Source: an uncultured Dorea sp.
Lineage (GTDB): Bacteria; Bacillota; Clostridia; Lachnospirales; Lachnospiraceae
Reading direction: 5' to 3'
DNA: 64,000 bases
Assembly: GCA_910586965.1 (NCBI GenBank)
Contig: CAJUMF010000008.1
Location: forward strand, 1-64,000
In this document: in pieces, positions 34,801 through 42,529 of the stretch
Layout: every line of letters starts with the position of its first letter
Numbering within the stretch: position 1 is the stretch's first letter
Program-made: the position numbers and the translations under genes
The notes under the pieces: model-generated
Databases searched by the model: none
Told to the model about the DNA's origin: nothing
What the model saw: the letters and a program-made list of their open reading frames with translations, nothing else

Positions 34801-35433
34801 TCAGGGAAAATAAATATACCGATCAATGATTTTTATAACCCCTTCCTCCGCCAGACGTTTCATAATCCGCGATACCGTACTGCGGGTAGAAGAAATCATA
34901 TTCGCCAATTCTTCATGCGTATATTTCCGAGGAAGCCGTATTCCCTGCCGGGTCAGAATGCCTTGCTGGATAGACAGCCGGAGCAATAAATTTTTCAACC
35001 GCTCTTCTGCATTGCAAAATGACGCATCCTGAATCTGAGGCATAAGGATTCTTATTTTGTACGAAAGCATCAGTGCCATAGAAAACGACAATTCGGCGTT
35101 CTCTCTGAGCATCTTCTCAAAATAAGCCACAGGAATCTTACAGACAGAGACTTTCGTCAATGTCTGAGTCGCCACTTGATCCATATCACGCTGCAATGCG
35201 GTGACCTCCCCGAATATATCGCCCTTTGACAATAGGAGCATCGTCTTTTCCACTCCCCTGCTGTTGATAAAATACTGGCGTACACGTCCACTTAATATCA
35301 GGTACACATGCTCCGCATACACCCCTCCGCATCCAATCATAAATTTGGAAGGATAATCTTCCCTTTGTCCATATTCCCCGAAATATTTGAAGTTACAGCG
35401 ACGGTAAAAATCAACCGTATCCTTTTGCATCAT
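34801..35433 (-). CDS. Crp/Fnr family transcriptional regulator
   Basis: 210 aa from ATG at 35431-35433 (or the next codon), chosen for AGGAGGGG just upstream; the longer open frame has no ribosome site. N-terminal sensory barrel (YLILSGRVRQYFINSRGVEK, GDIFGEVTALQ, ~35-80), dimer helix, and a winged helix with THEELANMISSTRSTVSRIM (~155-175). No cysteine pattern for an Fe-S cluster. It is divergent from the creatininase operon, which it may regulate, and was probably co-transcribed with the phosphatase before the element inserted. Confidence 0.85.
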   Translation of the reverse strand: MMQKDTVDFYRRCNFKYFGEYGQREDYPSKFMIGCGGVYAEHVYLILSGRVRQYFINSRGVEKTMLLLSKGDIFGEVTALQRDMDQVATQTLTKVSVCKIPVAYFEKMLRENAELSFSMALMLSYKIRILMPQIQDASFCNAEERLKNLLLRLSIQQGILTRQGIRLPRKYTHEELANMISSTRSTVSRIMKRLAEEGVIKIIDRYIYFP

Positions 35434-35606
35434 TTCCCCTCCTCTTATACTTATTATAATAATAGAAATTTTCTGTGAATTCAATAATATTCTTCTCAAC
35501 AATGTGTTGCAGGATACATTATCCAAAATATTTTTACAGTAAAATAAAATTATCAAAATTATTATTGCCCTCAATGAAAGAAGGGCATCAGGAGGTGTAA
35601 ATCAAT

Positions 35607-36377
35607 ATGAATCAATGGTTACAGGATATGTCATGGGAGGAAGCAGAAAAATCAATCCAAAAAGCTGGCGGAGTCGCCATCCTTCCAGTAGGCAGCGTAG
35701 AACAGCATGGCTATCATATGCCCCTTGGAACTGACAGTTATGTAGCGATTACATTGGCGGAGGATGCCTCAAAAAAAACAGATACTCTCTTAGTTCCTCC
35801 GCTTTGGTTCGGGTGGAGTCCCCACCATATGGTGCGGCCGGGAACCATTACCATCCGTCCCGAAACACTCTCGGAAATCACCTATGATATTGCAGCATCT
35901 TTAAATCACCATGGAATCCGCAAATTAATTATGATCAACGGACACCGAATTGTAAATGTGGTATGGATGCAGCTTGCAGCGGAAAAAATACAGAGGGAGC
36001 TTGATATGGAAGTTTGTATTTTTGACCCTGCCTACATGTCCAAGGAGATTATAAAAGAGCTGGAATTCGGACCGGTTGGACATGCGGAAGAGATTGAGAC
36101 TTCCCATATGATGTACCGTTACCCTGAACTAGTCAACTTAAAGCTGGCAAAAGACAACCCGGTACAGAGTTCACATCTATATTCTGTAGACCCGTCCTAT
36201 GAGAAGGATACCCTCTGCTATGTTCCAAGCTCCTACGCACATGCCGAGAAAAACGCGGCAATTGCAGGAGGAACTTCCGGCGAACCAACAAAATCCGACC
36301 CACAAAAAGGAAAGATTTATCATGAGCACCTTGTCAAACGTTTAGTAGAAGTTATCGAAATACTGAGAGAAAAATAA
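35607..36377 (+). CDS. Creatininase family amidohydrolase
   Basis: 256 aa, the usual length. Metal-binding motifs GSVEQHGYHMPLGTDSYV (~29-46; E, H, D) and GHAEEIETSHMMYRYP (~155-170), with MINGHRIVN between, are those of creatininase/FAPy-deformylase-like enzymes that hydrolyse cyclic or linear amides with two divalent metals. AGGAGGTG precedes the ATG. The neighbours are a small membrane protein and an Na+/solute symporter, so the enzyme likely processes the imported compound. The exact substrate (creatinine or another amide) cannot be read from sequence. Confidence 0.82.
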   Translation: MNQWLQDMSWEEAEKSIQKAGGVAILPVGSVEQHGYHMPLGTDSYVAITLAEDASKKTDTLLVPPLWFGWSPHHMVRPGTITIRPETLSEITYDIAASLNHHGIRKLIMINGHRIVNVVWMQLAAEKIQRELDMEVCIFDPAYMSKEIIKELEFGPVGHAEEIETSHMMYRYPELVNLKLAKDNPVQSSHLYSVDPSYEKDTLCYVPSSYAHAEKNAAIAGGTSGEPTKSDPQKGKIYHEHLVKRLVEVIEILREK

Positions 36378-36396
36378 CTGTAAGGGGGAAAAAGGA

Positions 36397-36639
36397 ATGA
36401 AACTATCCGCAAATGAAAAAGCAGTTTACGCTGTCTTTATACTTGTATTAATTATGGTAAACCCGCCAATCGTCAATATAGTAAGTGATTACGCTGCGTC
36501 TCATCCATTCATCCTTGGATGGCCGACTCTCTTGGTCTGGCTGAATGTATGGTATATCGTCGCGATCATTGACTTCCTTGTCGGAGTTCTTGTCATCCGA
36601 TCATGGAAAAAAGACTACAATGAGGAGGAAACTTTATGA
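36397..36639 (+). CDS. Small two-span membrane protein, symporter-associated
   Basis: 80 aa with two hydrophobic helices (AVFILVLIMVNPPIVNIV and LLVWLNVWYIVAIIDFLVGV) and a charged C-terminus. Small proteins of this kind (YhdT/DUF3311-like) are often encoded just before SSS symporters and may be an accessory subunit. AAGGA precedes the ATG. Its stop overlaps the symporter start (ATGA). Confidence 0.7.
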   Translation: MKLSANEKAVYAVFILVLIMVNPPIVNIVSDYAASHPFILGWPTLLVWLNVWYIVAIIDFLVGVLVIRSWKKDYNEEETL

Positions 36640-38102
36640 ATAATACTGGATTAATGATACTGGCTCTCTACACACTGTCACTTTTTGGAATTGCCTTTTA
36701 TGCAGCCCGGCAGGATAAGAAAAACATTAAAGATTTTGCAACCGCTGGAAGTTCCCTTGGCGTCTTTGTCCTAACCCTCACTTTCAGCGCAACATACCAT
36801 AGCTCCTACGCTTTTCTTGGCGCAGGAGGATTTATCTACAACAATGGTATCGGCTGGTGGGTCAACGGAATCTGGACGGTATTCCCCGGCGTATTATTCT
36901 GGGTCATCGGCAGAAGATTCTGGTATCTCGGAAAGACCAGAGGATATATGTCCATGTCCCAGTACATCAGCGATGTATATGAGAACCGATCCATCGGCCT
37001 TATCGTCACTATAATCGCCATGATATTTACAGTGCCTTACGTGGCAATGCAGGCCATCGGATCTGGTTACATCTTCCAGACGATCAGCGGAGGGCGTCTG
37101 AAATACGAAGTAGGTACCATCATCTTTTTCGCGATCATGATCATACTTGTATGGATGGGCGGAATGAAAGGTGTGGCTCTTACAGATGCTGCTCAAGGCG
37201 TGTTTATGTGGATTGGGATGGTCATCGGCTCTTACCTGATCTTGAAAACGAATTTTGGCAGCGTCACCGCAGCATACCAAAATGTTTATGAAAAAGTTCC
37301 TTCCCTCCTGACGTTGCCCGGCCCTAATGGTGTCGTCACGGCAACCGACTGGATTTCCCGATGGACCGTCATCACTATCGGCATGATGATGTTCCCTCAT
37401 GTAACCCTTAGATTCTTTGCCGGGAAATCTTTAAAGGTGCTGAAATGGTCCTCCGTATTTTCGTCCATTTACCTGACATCCATCTATATATTCCTTCCGG
37501 CGACAGGCATGGCTGGAAAGATACTAATGCCAGGGTTAGAGGCGCCGGACACCATTTTCCCGGAACTGCTTTTAAAATATACCCCCATTGTATTTGCCGC
37601 ACTGGTCATCTCAGGGGCGCTGGCTGCTTCTATGTCTACAGGAGACTCCCAGCTCCACGCCGTCAGCACTATGGTCTCTACAGATATTTACAAGACCTAC
37701 ATCAATAAATCTGCTGACGACTATGCGCAGTACAAAATCGCCAGGCTTGCAACACTGGCTTTCGGATTCTGCTCCGTCATCGTGGCTCTGATGAGACCTG
37801 GCTTGATCAGCGATATCCTTGCTCTGGCAAACGGCGGTGTCGCAGCACTGGCTCCCGCTATGCTAGGCGGTATCTACTGGAAAAAGGCGACGCCGGCAGG
37901 CGCACTTTCCAGCATCCTAATCGGCGAGGCAGTTATGCTTTTTACAACATTCATCACGCCGAACCCATTGGGTCTCATGGCAGGACTGTGGGGTCTTATA
38001 GCTGCTTTGATCGTCTTTATCGCTGTAAGCCTCTCTACTAAACCGGCAAGTACAACTGTAGAAGTCATTGATTCCCTGAATCATTTCTTTGCGGCAGAAT
38101 AA
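36636..38102 (+). CDS. Sodium:solute symporter (SSS family)
   Basis: 488 aa, about 13 membrane helices as in PanF/PutP-type transporters. The N-terminal ARQDKKNIKDFATAGSSLG and TFSATYHSSYAFLGAGG match the family's first and second helices; ALAASMSTGDSQLHAVSTMV near residue 340 is the SSS signature around the sodium site. It couples Na+ entry to uptake of an organic solute. The operon with a creatininase-like enzyme suggests an amide or pantothenate-like substrate, by inference. Followed by a clear terminator. Confidence 0.85.
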   Translation: MNNTGLMILALYTLSLFGIAFYAARQDKKNIKDFATAGSSLGVFVLTLTFSATYHSSYAFLGAGGFIYNNGIGWWVNGIWTVFPGVLFWVIGRRFWYLGKTRGYMSMSQYISDVYENRSIGLIVTIIAMIFTVPYVAMQAIGSGYIFQTISGGRLKYEVGTIIFFAIMIILVWMGGMKGVALTDAAQGVFMWIGMVIGSYLILKTNFGSVTAAYQNVYEKVPSLLTLPGPNGVVTATDWISRWTVITIGMMMFPHVTLRFFAGKSLKVLKWSSVFSSIYLTSIYIFLPATGMAGKILMPGLEAPDTIFPELLLKYTPIVFAALVISGALAASMSTGDSQLHAVSTMVSTDIYKTYINKSADDYAQYKIARLATLAFGFCSVIVALMRPGLISDILALANGGVAALAPAMLGGIYWKKATPAGALSSILIGEAVMLFTTFITPNPLGLMAGLWGLIAALIVFIAVSLSTKPASTTVEVIDSLNHFFAAE

Positions 38103-38117
38103 ATAATCCTTTATAAG

Positions 38118-38178
38118 AAGAATCCCACTGGGAACTTGAAGCTTAAAACCTTCTTTTCCCAGTGAGATTCTTATTTTT
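38118..38178 (+). terminator. Rho-independent terminator after the symporter gene
   Basis: Arms 38118-38134 and 38156-38172 pair (one mismatch, core CACTGGGAA/TTCCCAGTG) and are followed by TTATTTTTT. Confidence 0.8.
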
Positions 38179-38195
38179 TGGATAGAAAGAAAACA

Positions 38196-39704
38196 TCAAA
38201 AATCAAAATATTTTTTTCTTAATCTTTGGTTTGCCATAACGCTGAGATACCTTTTTAGCTTTAGCCGTCCCGCATTATGAGTTATATTCCGGCTCGTAAT
38301 ATCCCAGCTATACTTGGCTTTCTCAATAATCTTCCCTTCCTCCCTGTTCTTATCAGCAATCTCTTTCAGCAGTTTTACCGCTGCTCTGTACTCAGTCTTA
38401 TTGCCGTTGTGAACGAATTCATAGAACATATCCTGGAACGGATAAATACGTTTATAATATTGGTCAATTTCAACGAGAAGCATCAGAAAGTTCTTTAAAA
38501 ACTCTTCGGAAGCTTCGGTTTCTTCTGTTAACCTTTTCAGAATCGCCTTATGCCTGACCGCCAGAACACCCAGCCATTCGTCCATCTCTTCGGAGAGGAC
38601 CACTTCATCTGTTCCATCCCACCAGTACAGGCGGTCGTCATCAGAAATATAATAATTGGGTCTTCCTTTCAGCTCCTTTGGGGTATCATAAAATGTAAAA
38701 GGTCCGTCCTGACGAAGAAATTCGCTTGTCCTAAATGATGGAACCGGTGCTTCAATAAGTTGTTTCCGTTCTGTCTTCAATTGCTGCGGCGCATACTCTT
38801 TCATTATTTCATCGTGATAGACTGCCCCATGTATTTCTTTCCAATGCTCCCAAAAACTCTCTTTCGTAATCTCTGCTGTCAGATAGGCGATCACTCTTGC
38901 CGGCAAGGTCAGGGAAAACCTTCCAATATCCGAAAGCTCCCTGCCCTCGGACTGTTCCCTTTCGCACCTGTCTTTTTTGAGCAATTCCCAGACTTTCTGT
39001 ACGGCATCCTTCTTTTGCTCCGTTTGTAAAAATGCTTCCAGCGCTTTTTTACAGCCATAGATTTCCACTGGATAAGTACCCGGCTCTATCTCGTCTTCTG
39101 TCAGCGACTCCGTTCCGCGGGTAATATACATCAAGTCGCTGAATTCCACTCCTCCTGCCCCATATCTCTTGCCGGCCGGTATAAACTGCATGATATCTTC
39201 CGCTGTCGGATCTGCGTAGTCCCCAACTCGTTTCAGCGCATACCTCTCCACATTATCCCATAACCTGAACCGCTTTTTCATAGAAAACCGGGTCCCCAGA
39301 AGGTGATTGAGCCAGCCCGTATAAACCAAGCCGTTTACGATATCTCCGTTCACTTCCGCAAAACCTGGTTCTTCATCCCACGCCTCATACAGAAAATGAA
39401 CCGCCGTGACAACTTCACAGAACTCGTCACCTCCTATTTTCTGTGAATAAAAATCTCCTTCAGCGGCGTCAAATCCCGCTGTTTCCCAGCCTTCGTCCTC
39501 AAAATAGTTGAAATGAAACCGGATTCTGCCACCAGGATATAACTTAATGGGCTTTAACAGCCCCATTTCATGGCCATACATACTGATGATTTCAAATTGC
39601 ATCATCCCTCCGTAATTCAATACTTTTGCAACCTGCCCGGCAAACTCTTCTCTCTTTTCTTCCGGGATATTCATACTCCCCGTGTATCCTCCAAACGTTC
39701 CCAT
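38196..39704 (-). CDS. Large protein of unknown function (paralogue of next gene)
   Basis: 502 aa, soluble, acidic, rich in aromatic residues. No known motif recognised. It shares with the neighbour at 39717-41141 the same order of segments: an opening (S)MNIPEEKREEFAGQVAKVL versus VRIPDNKKAEFNRYILQIL; GGRIRFHFNYFE versus QGIVNFDYSIFE; RFRLWDNVERY versus RAKLWDMLLYL; and a similar C-terminal end. The two are probably tandem duplicates working together. AGAGGAGGGG precedes the ATG, 12 nt after the paralogue's stop. It is near an XRE regulator, TOTE protein and zeta toxin, so a role in genetic conflict is possible but unproven. Confidence 0.6.
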   Translation of the reverse strand: MGTFGGYTGSMNIPEEKREEFAGQVAKVLNYGGMMQFEIISMYGHEMGLLKPIKLYPGGRIRFHFNYFEDEGWETAGFDAAEGDFYSQKIGGDEFCEVVTAVHFLYEAWDEEPGFAEVNGDIVNGLVYTGWLNHLLGTRFSMKKRFRLWDNVERYALKRVGDYADPTAEDIMQFIPAGKRYGAGGVEFSDLMYITRGTESLTEDEIEPGTYPVEIYGCKKALEAFLQTEQKKDAVQKVWELLKKDRCEREQSEGRELSDIGRFSLTLPARVIAYLTAEITKESFWEHWKEIHGAVYHDEIMKEYAPQQLKTERKQLIEAPVPSFRTSEFLRQDGPFTFYDTPKELKGRPNYYISDDDRLYWWDGTDEVVLSEEMDEWLGVLAVRHKAILKRLTEETEASEEFLKNFLMLLVEIDQYYKRIYPFQDMFYEFVHNGNKTEYRAAVKLLKEIADKNREEGKIIEKAKYSWDITSRNITHNAGRLKLKRYLSVMANQRLRKKYFDF

Positions 39705-39716
39705 CTTGCCCCTCCT

Positions 39717-41141
39717 CTAAAATCCCAGGATTTCGTATCTGTGCCTGTGGTTAATAAGTAATGACTGAAATGCGCTCATCGCTGTAAATTCAAATCGATC
39801 CCGATTGTTTCTGAGCACCCACTGAATCGCCTGTTTCCTCGTTAATTCCGGAAAATACCGGGTATCCTGGTCCATAAGTTCCCTGTAGAATAATAATGCC
39901 CTTTTATAATCGTCATCCTCCCTGTGTTCCATAAATTCTGTGATGAATTCCTGATCCGTCAGACGGCATCCCCAATCCTGTTTCAGATCTATGACAATCT
40001 GCGCCAGAAAAGGCTCCATTCTGAAATCTTCTTCCAGACGCGTCTCCCTGAAATGTTTTTTCCAATCTGCCAGACGCTCCTTCATATTATCAGAAAACCG
40101 GAGATTCCCATCCTCCCAGAACTCTATAAACTCATCTTCATTATCCCTTTGGATTGCTTTATAAAACGAAAGATACTTTTTATCTTCTTTATCATGCACA
40201 CTGCCTGCAGTTCTCTCTTTTGTGATAATTTCAGAATATCCTGTTATCCCCATCTTCTTCCACACATCCCAGAAATCATGTTGAAGAGTTAATGCATATG
40301 CACGAACGATAACAGATGGGAGTACATAGAGAGATGTCTCAGCAATCAGGCCATATTGACTGCTCTCCGCTAATTCCTGTCTCTTTTGTATATCTGCGTC
40401 AAGCAATTCACGCAAAAAAATATCCAGACTTTCTTTCTCTCCCTTCTCTATAGCCTCCAACATGATCTGGTACACATAATACTTAAGCTTTGCCTGCGGC
40501 GCATCTTTAATGTCTGCTTTTTCTCCCTTAAACGGTTCTTCCGGAACTGTCAGCTTCGGGGAATCAATATCAAAAGCCGCAATAAACTGTTCTTCAATAA
40601 AATCGCAGAAATCAAAAGGATATGCACGCCATACCATCTCTGACGTAATATCCTGATACCTTTCCGTATTTTTCAAATAAAGAAGCATGTCCCACAGCTT
40701 TGCCCGGTTAGAAAATTCAAGCTCAACTCCCAGCACACTTCTGATCAACACCGCATATGCCTCCACAGGGCATGCCCCGTCTTTACACATAAAGTAACAA
40801 TGCCCCGCTGAATAGGCTTCCTGCATCACCATGATCATATTCATCACAACCCCAAACTCAGCGTATCCTCTGTCAGGAACTATAAGTTCACAGGTATTTG
40901 TGTTGTAAGCCGCTGTCTCCCTTTTTTTCTTCTCAAATATTGAATAATCAAAATTGACAATACCCTGTCCGTCTGGTGACGGCCGCCTGACAACCGTTAT
41001 CGTCCGCCCGTCTAATTCTGTTCTCTCAGTCTTCCGGATTCCGCATACATCTAATATCTGTAAAATATAACGGTTAAATTCCGCTTTCTTATTATCAGGA
41101 ATCCTAACAATTCCTTCAAGCTTGTAAAGATCATCACGCAT
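39717..41141 (-). CDS. Large protein of unknown function (paralogue of previous gene)
   Basis: 474 aa, soluble. See the gene at 38196-39704 for the aligned segments. The central region (residues ~60-170) is the best conserved; the C-terminal half is helical with many charged residues (DNMKERLADWKKHFRETRLE). No catalytic motif seen. AAGGAGG precedes the ATG. First gene of a two-gene operon. Confidence 0.6.
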   Translation of the reverse strand: MRDDLYKLEGIVRIPDNKKAEFNRYILQILDVCGIRKTERTELDGRTITVVRRPSPDGQGIVNFDYSIFEKKKRETAAYNTNTCELIVPDRGYAEFGVVMNMIMVMQEAYSAGHCYFMCKDGACPVEAYAVLIRSVLGVELEFSNRAKLWDMLLYLKNTERYQDITSEMVWRAYPFDFCDFIEEQFIAAFDIDSPKLTVPEEPFKGEKADIKDAPQAKLKYYVYQIMLEAIEKGEKESLDIFLRELLDADIQKRQELAESSQYGLIAETSLYVLPSVIVRAYALTLQHDFWDVWKKMGITGYSEIITKERTAGSVHDKEDKKYLSFYKAIQRDNEDEFIEFWEDGNLRFSDNMKERLADWKKHFRETRLEEDFRMEPFLAQIVIDLKQDWGCRLTDQEFITEFMEHREDDDYKRALLFYRELMDQDTRYFPELTRKQAIQWVLRNNRDRFEFTAMSAFQSLLINHRHRYEILGF

Positions 41142-41197
41142 CCACTCTGCCTCCTTATGTTTTATATTATCATTTTAAGCAGATTTTCTGCGGTATG

Positions 41198-41554
41198 TCA
41201 TTGAACTTGCAGTTCAATATGGTCACTGGCTTCAAGCCGTGATATGACAGCAGCCATACACTGTCCAATACCTTTGTAGTATGCTCTCATCCGGGCATAA
41301 AATAAATAATTATGATCCGGGATCTGATACGTTCTGTTCCCGACGATCAGATAATCTACCGGGATCTGAAGCAGTTCAGACAGAGCATATAGATTATCAA
41401 CCGTAGGCATACTGTGCCCGCCAAGCCATCTGTATACGCTCTGTACGCAAGATAAATTCAAATATTGCTGAACATCTTTTACCGTAATATTCCTCCGGTT
41501 CATAATCTGACGTAATCGAATTCCGGTGGCTTTCATATTGATCACTGGATACAT
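41198..41554 (-). CDS. XRE-family HTH regulator
   Basis: 118 aa. HTH at residues ~8-65: GIRLRQIMNRRNITVKDVQQ YLNLSCVQSVYRWLGGHSMP TVDNLYALSELLQ, ending in IPVDYLIV. The C-terminal ~45 residues (YLFYARMRAYYKGIGQCMAA) are of unknown role. I chose ATG at 41552-41554, 2 nt after the stop of the AlbA_2 remnant and ~11 nt after GGGAGG; the GTG four codons earlier overlaps the ribosome site. Probably a local repressor for this island. Confidence 0.75.
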   Translation of the reverse strand: MYPVINMKATGIRLRQIMNRRNITVKDVQQYLNLSCVQSVYRWLGGHSMPTVDNLYALSELLQIPVDYLIVGNRTYQIPDHNYLFYARMRAYYKGIGQCMAAVISRLEASDHIELQVQ

Positions 41555-41556
41555 AT

Positions 41557-42294
41557 CTATATGCACCTCCCTTTCAGCAACTTCTTTATTCTCTTTTCAA
41601 CTTCCCATTTTGAATCAGGCCAGGCCTCCCTGAAACATAGGAAATCAAACAGCCTTCTTTCTTTTCTAAGACTTTCTTTCATATCTACTGCAGTATCATT
41701 CAACGCTTGCATATAATCCAGCACCTGCTTTACGGCTACGAGTATACACTTATAACCATATTCATTCCGCTTAATCAAGTCCGTCTTATTTGTCCCACGG
41801 AACACTGCCACTTTAATAGAATAGCTATTCTCATCTGCTAAAATACCTGCCATCAAATTATACGTTCCATTTCGCGTCAAAAAAATTAAATTATGAATAA
41901 AAATATTCTCTCTAAGCGTCAGATTCTTTCCGGCATACAATACTTTTAATTGTTCAAGAGTTAATTCCTGATTATTCTCCTCAATATTTACAATGGAATC
42001 TGATATACTAAGCATTAGATGACGCAGTTGCTGTGGTGATATTTCTCTGTCTTCATCTGCCGATCTCATATAATATTTCCCGTATGCCGAATAGGTTTTT
42101 TCATCACCTTCGACAGCAACTTTGATGATATTTTTATCATCACACAGTTCTATAATAATCGTCGGAATAACTTGTGGTTTAATTGCATTGGCAATGTTTT
42201 GAGCTATATCCCGCATGGTACGGTCTCCAATCTGTTGTCACACAATTTCACCATCACTTCTTACGCCAAAATATAATGTTCCTTTTCCATCGTT
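41557..42294 (-). pseudogene. Decayed AlbA_2/Schlafen-type gene
   Basis: The open part (219 aa from ATG 42214-42216) begins inside the family: MRDIAQNIANAIKPQVIPTI, then KTYSAYGKYYMRSADEDREI and YNLMAGILADENSYSIKVAV. Upstream in the same frame the missing piece NDGKGTLYFGVRSDGEIV is present but ends in TGA (42238-42240), with TAA before it. At the 3' end the protein stops at CFREAWPDSKWEVEKR, where full-length relatives continue for ~200 residues. So it has lost both ends and carries an in-frame stop. The remaining frame could still be expressed, since it keeps a start and coupling to the XRE gene. Confidence 0.7.
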
Positions 42295-42529
42295 TTATTT
42301 CCACACATAATAATCACTTTATTAATCATATTTGCGATTAACAAAGCAATTATTAACCTGTAAATAATTTTTTATACTTCTTTGGGGTTTCATTATTTTT
42401 TCTTTATAAGTCATATCAAACCGCAATTATCAATTGAAATTCATAACAAAAACTATGCAAATTAACGCAAGTCAAATCACTACCAATTTATTTTATATTA
42501 ACTCATCCGTCTTCAAAATCCCCAATATT

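Noticed and set aside
36894..37400. 168-codon minus-strand frame
   Set aside because: Antisense to the sodium symporter; no start signal and no family.
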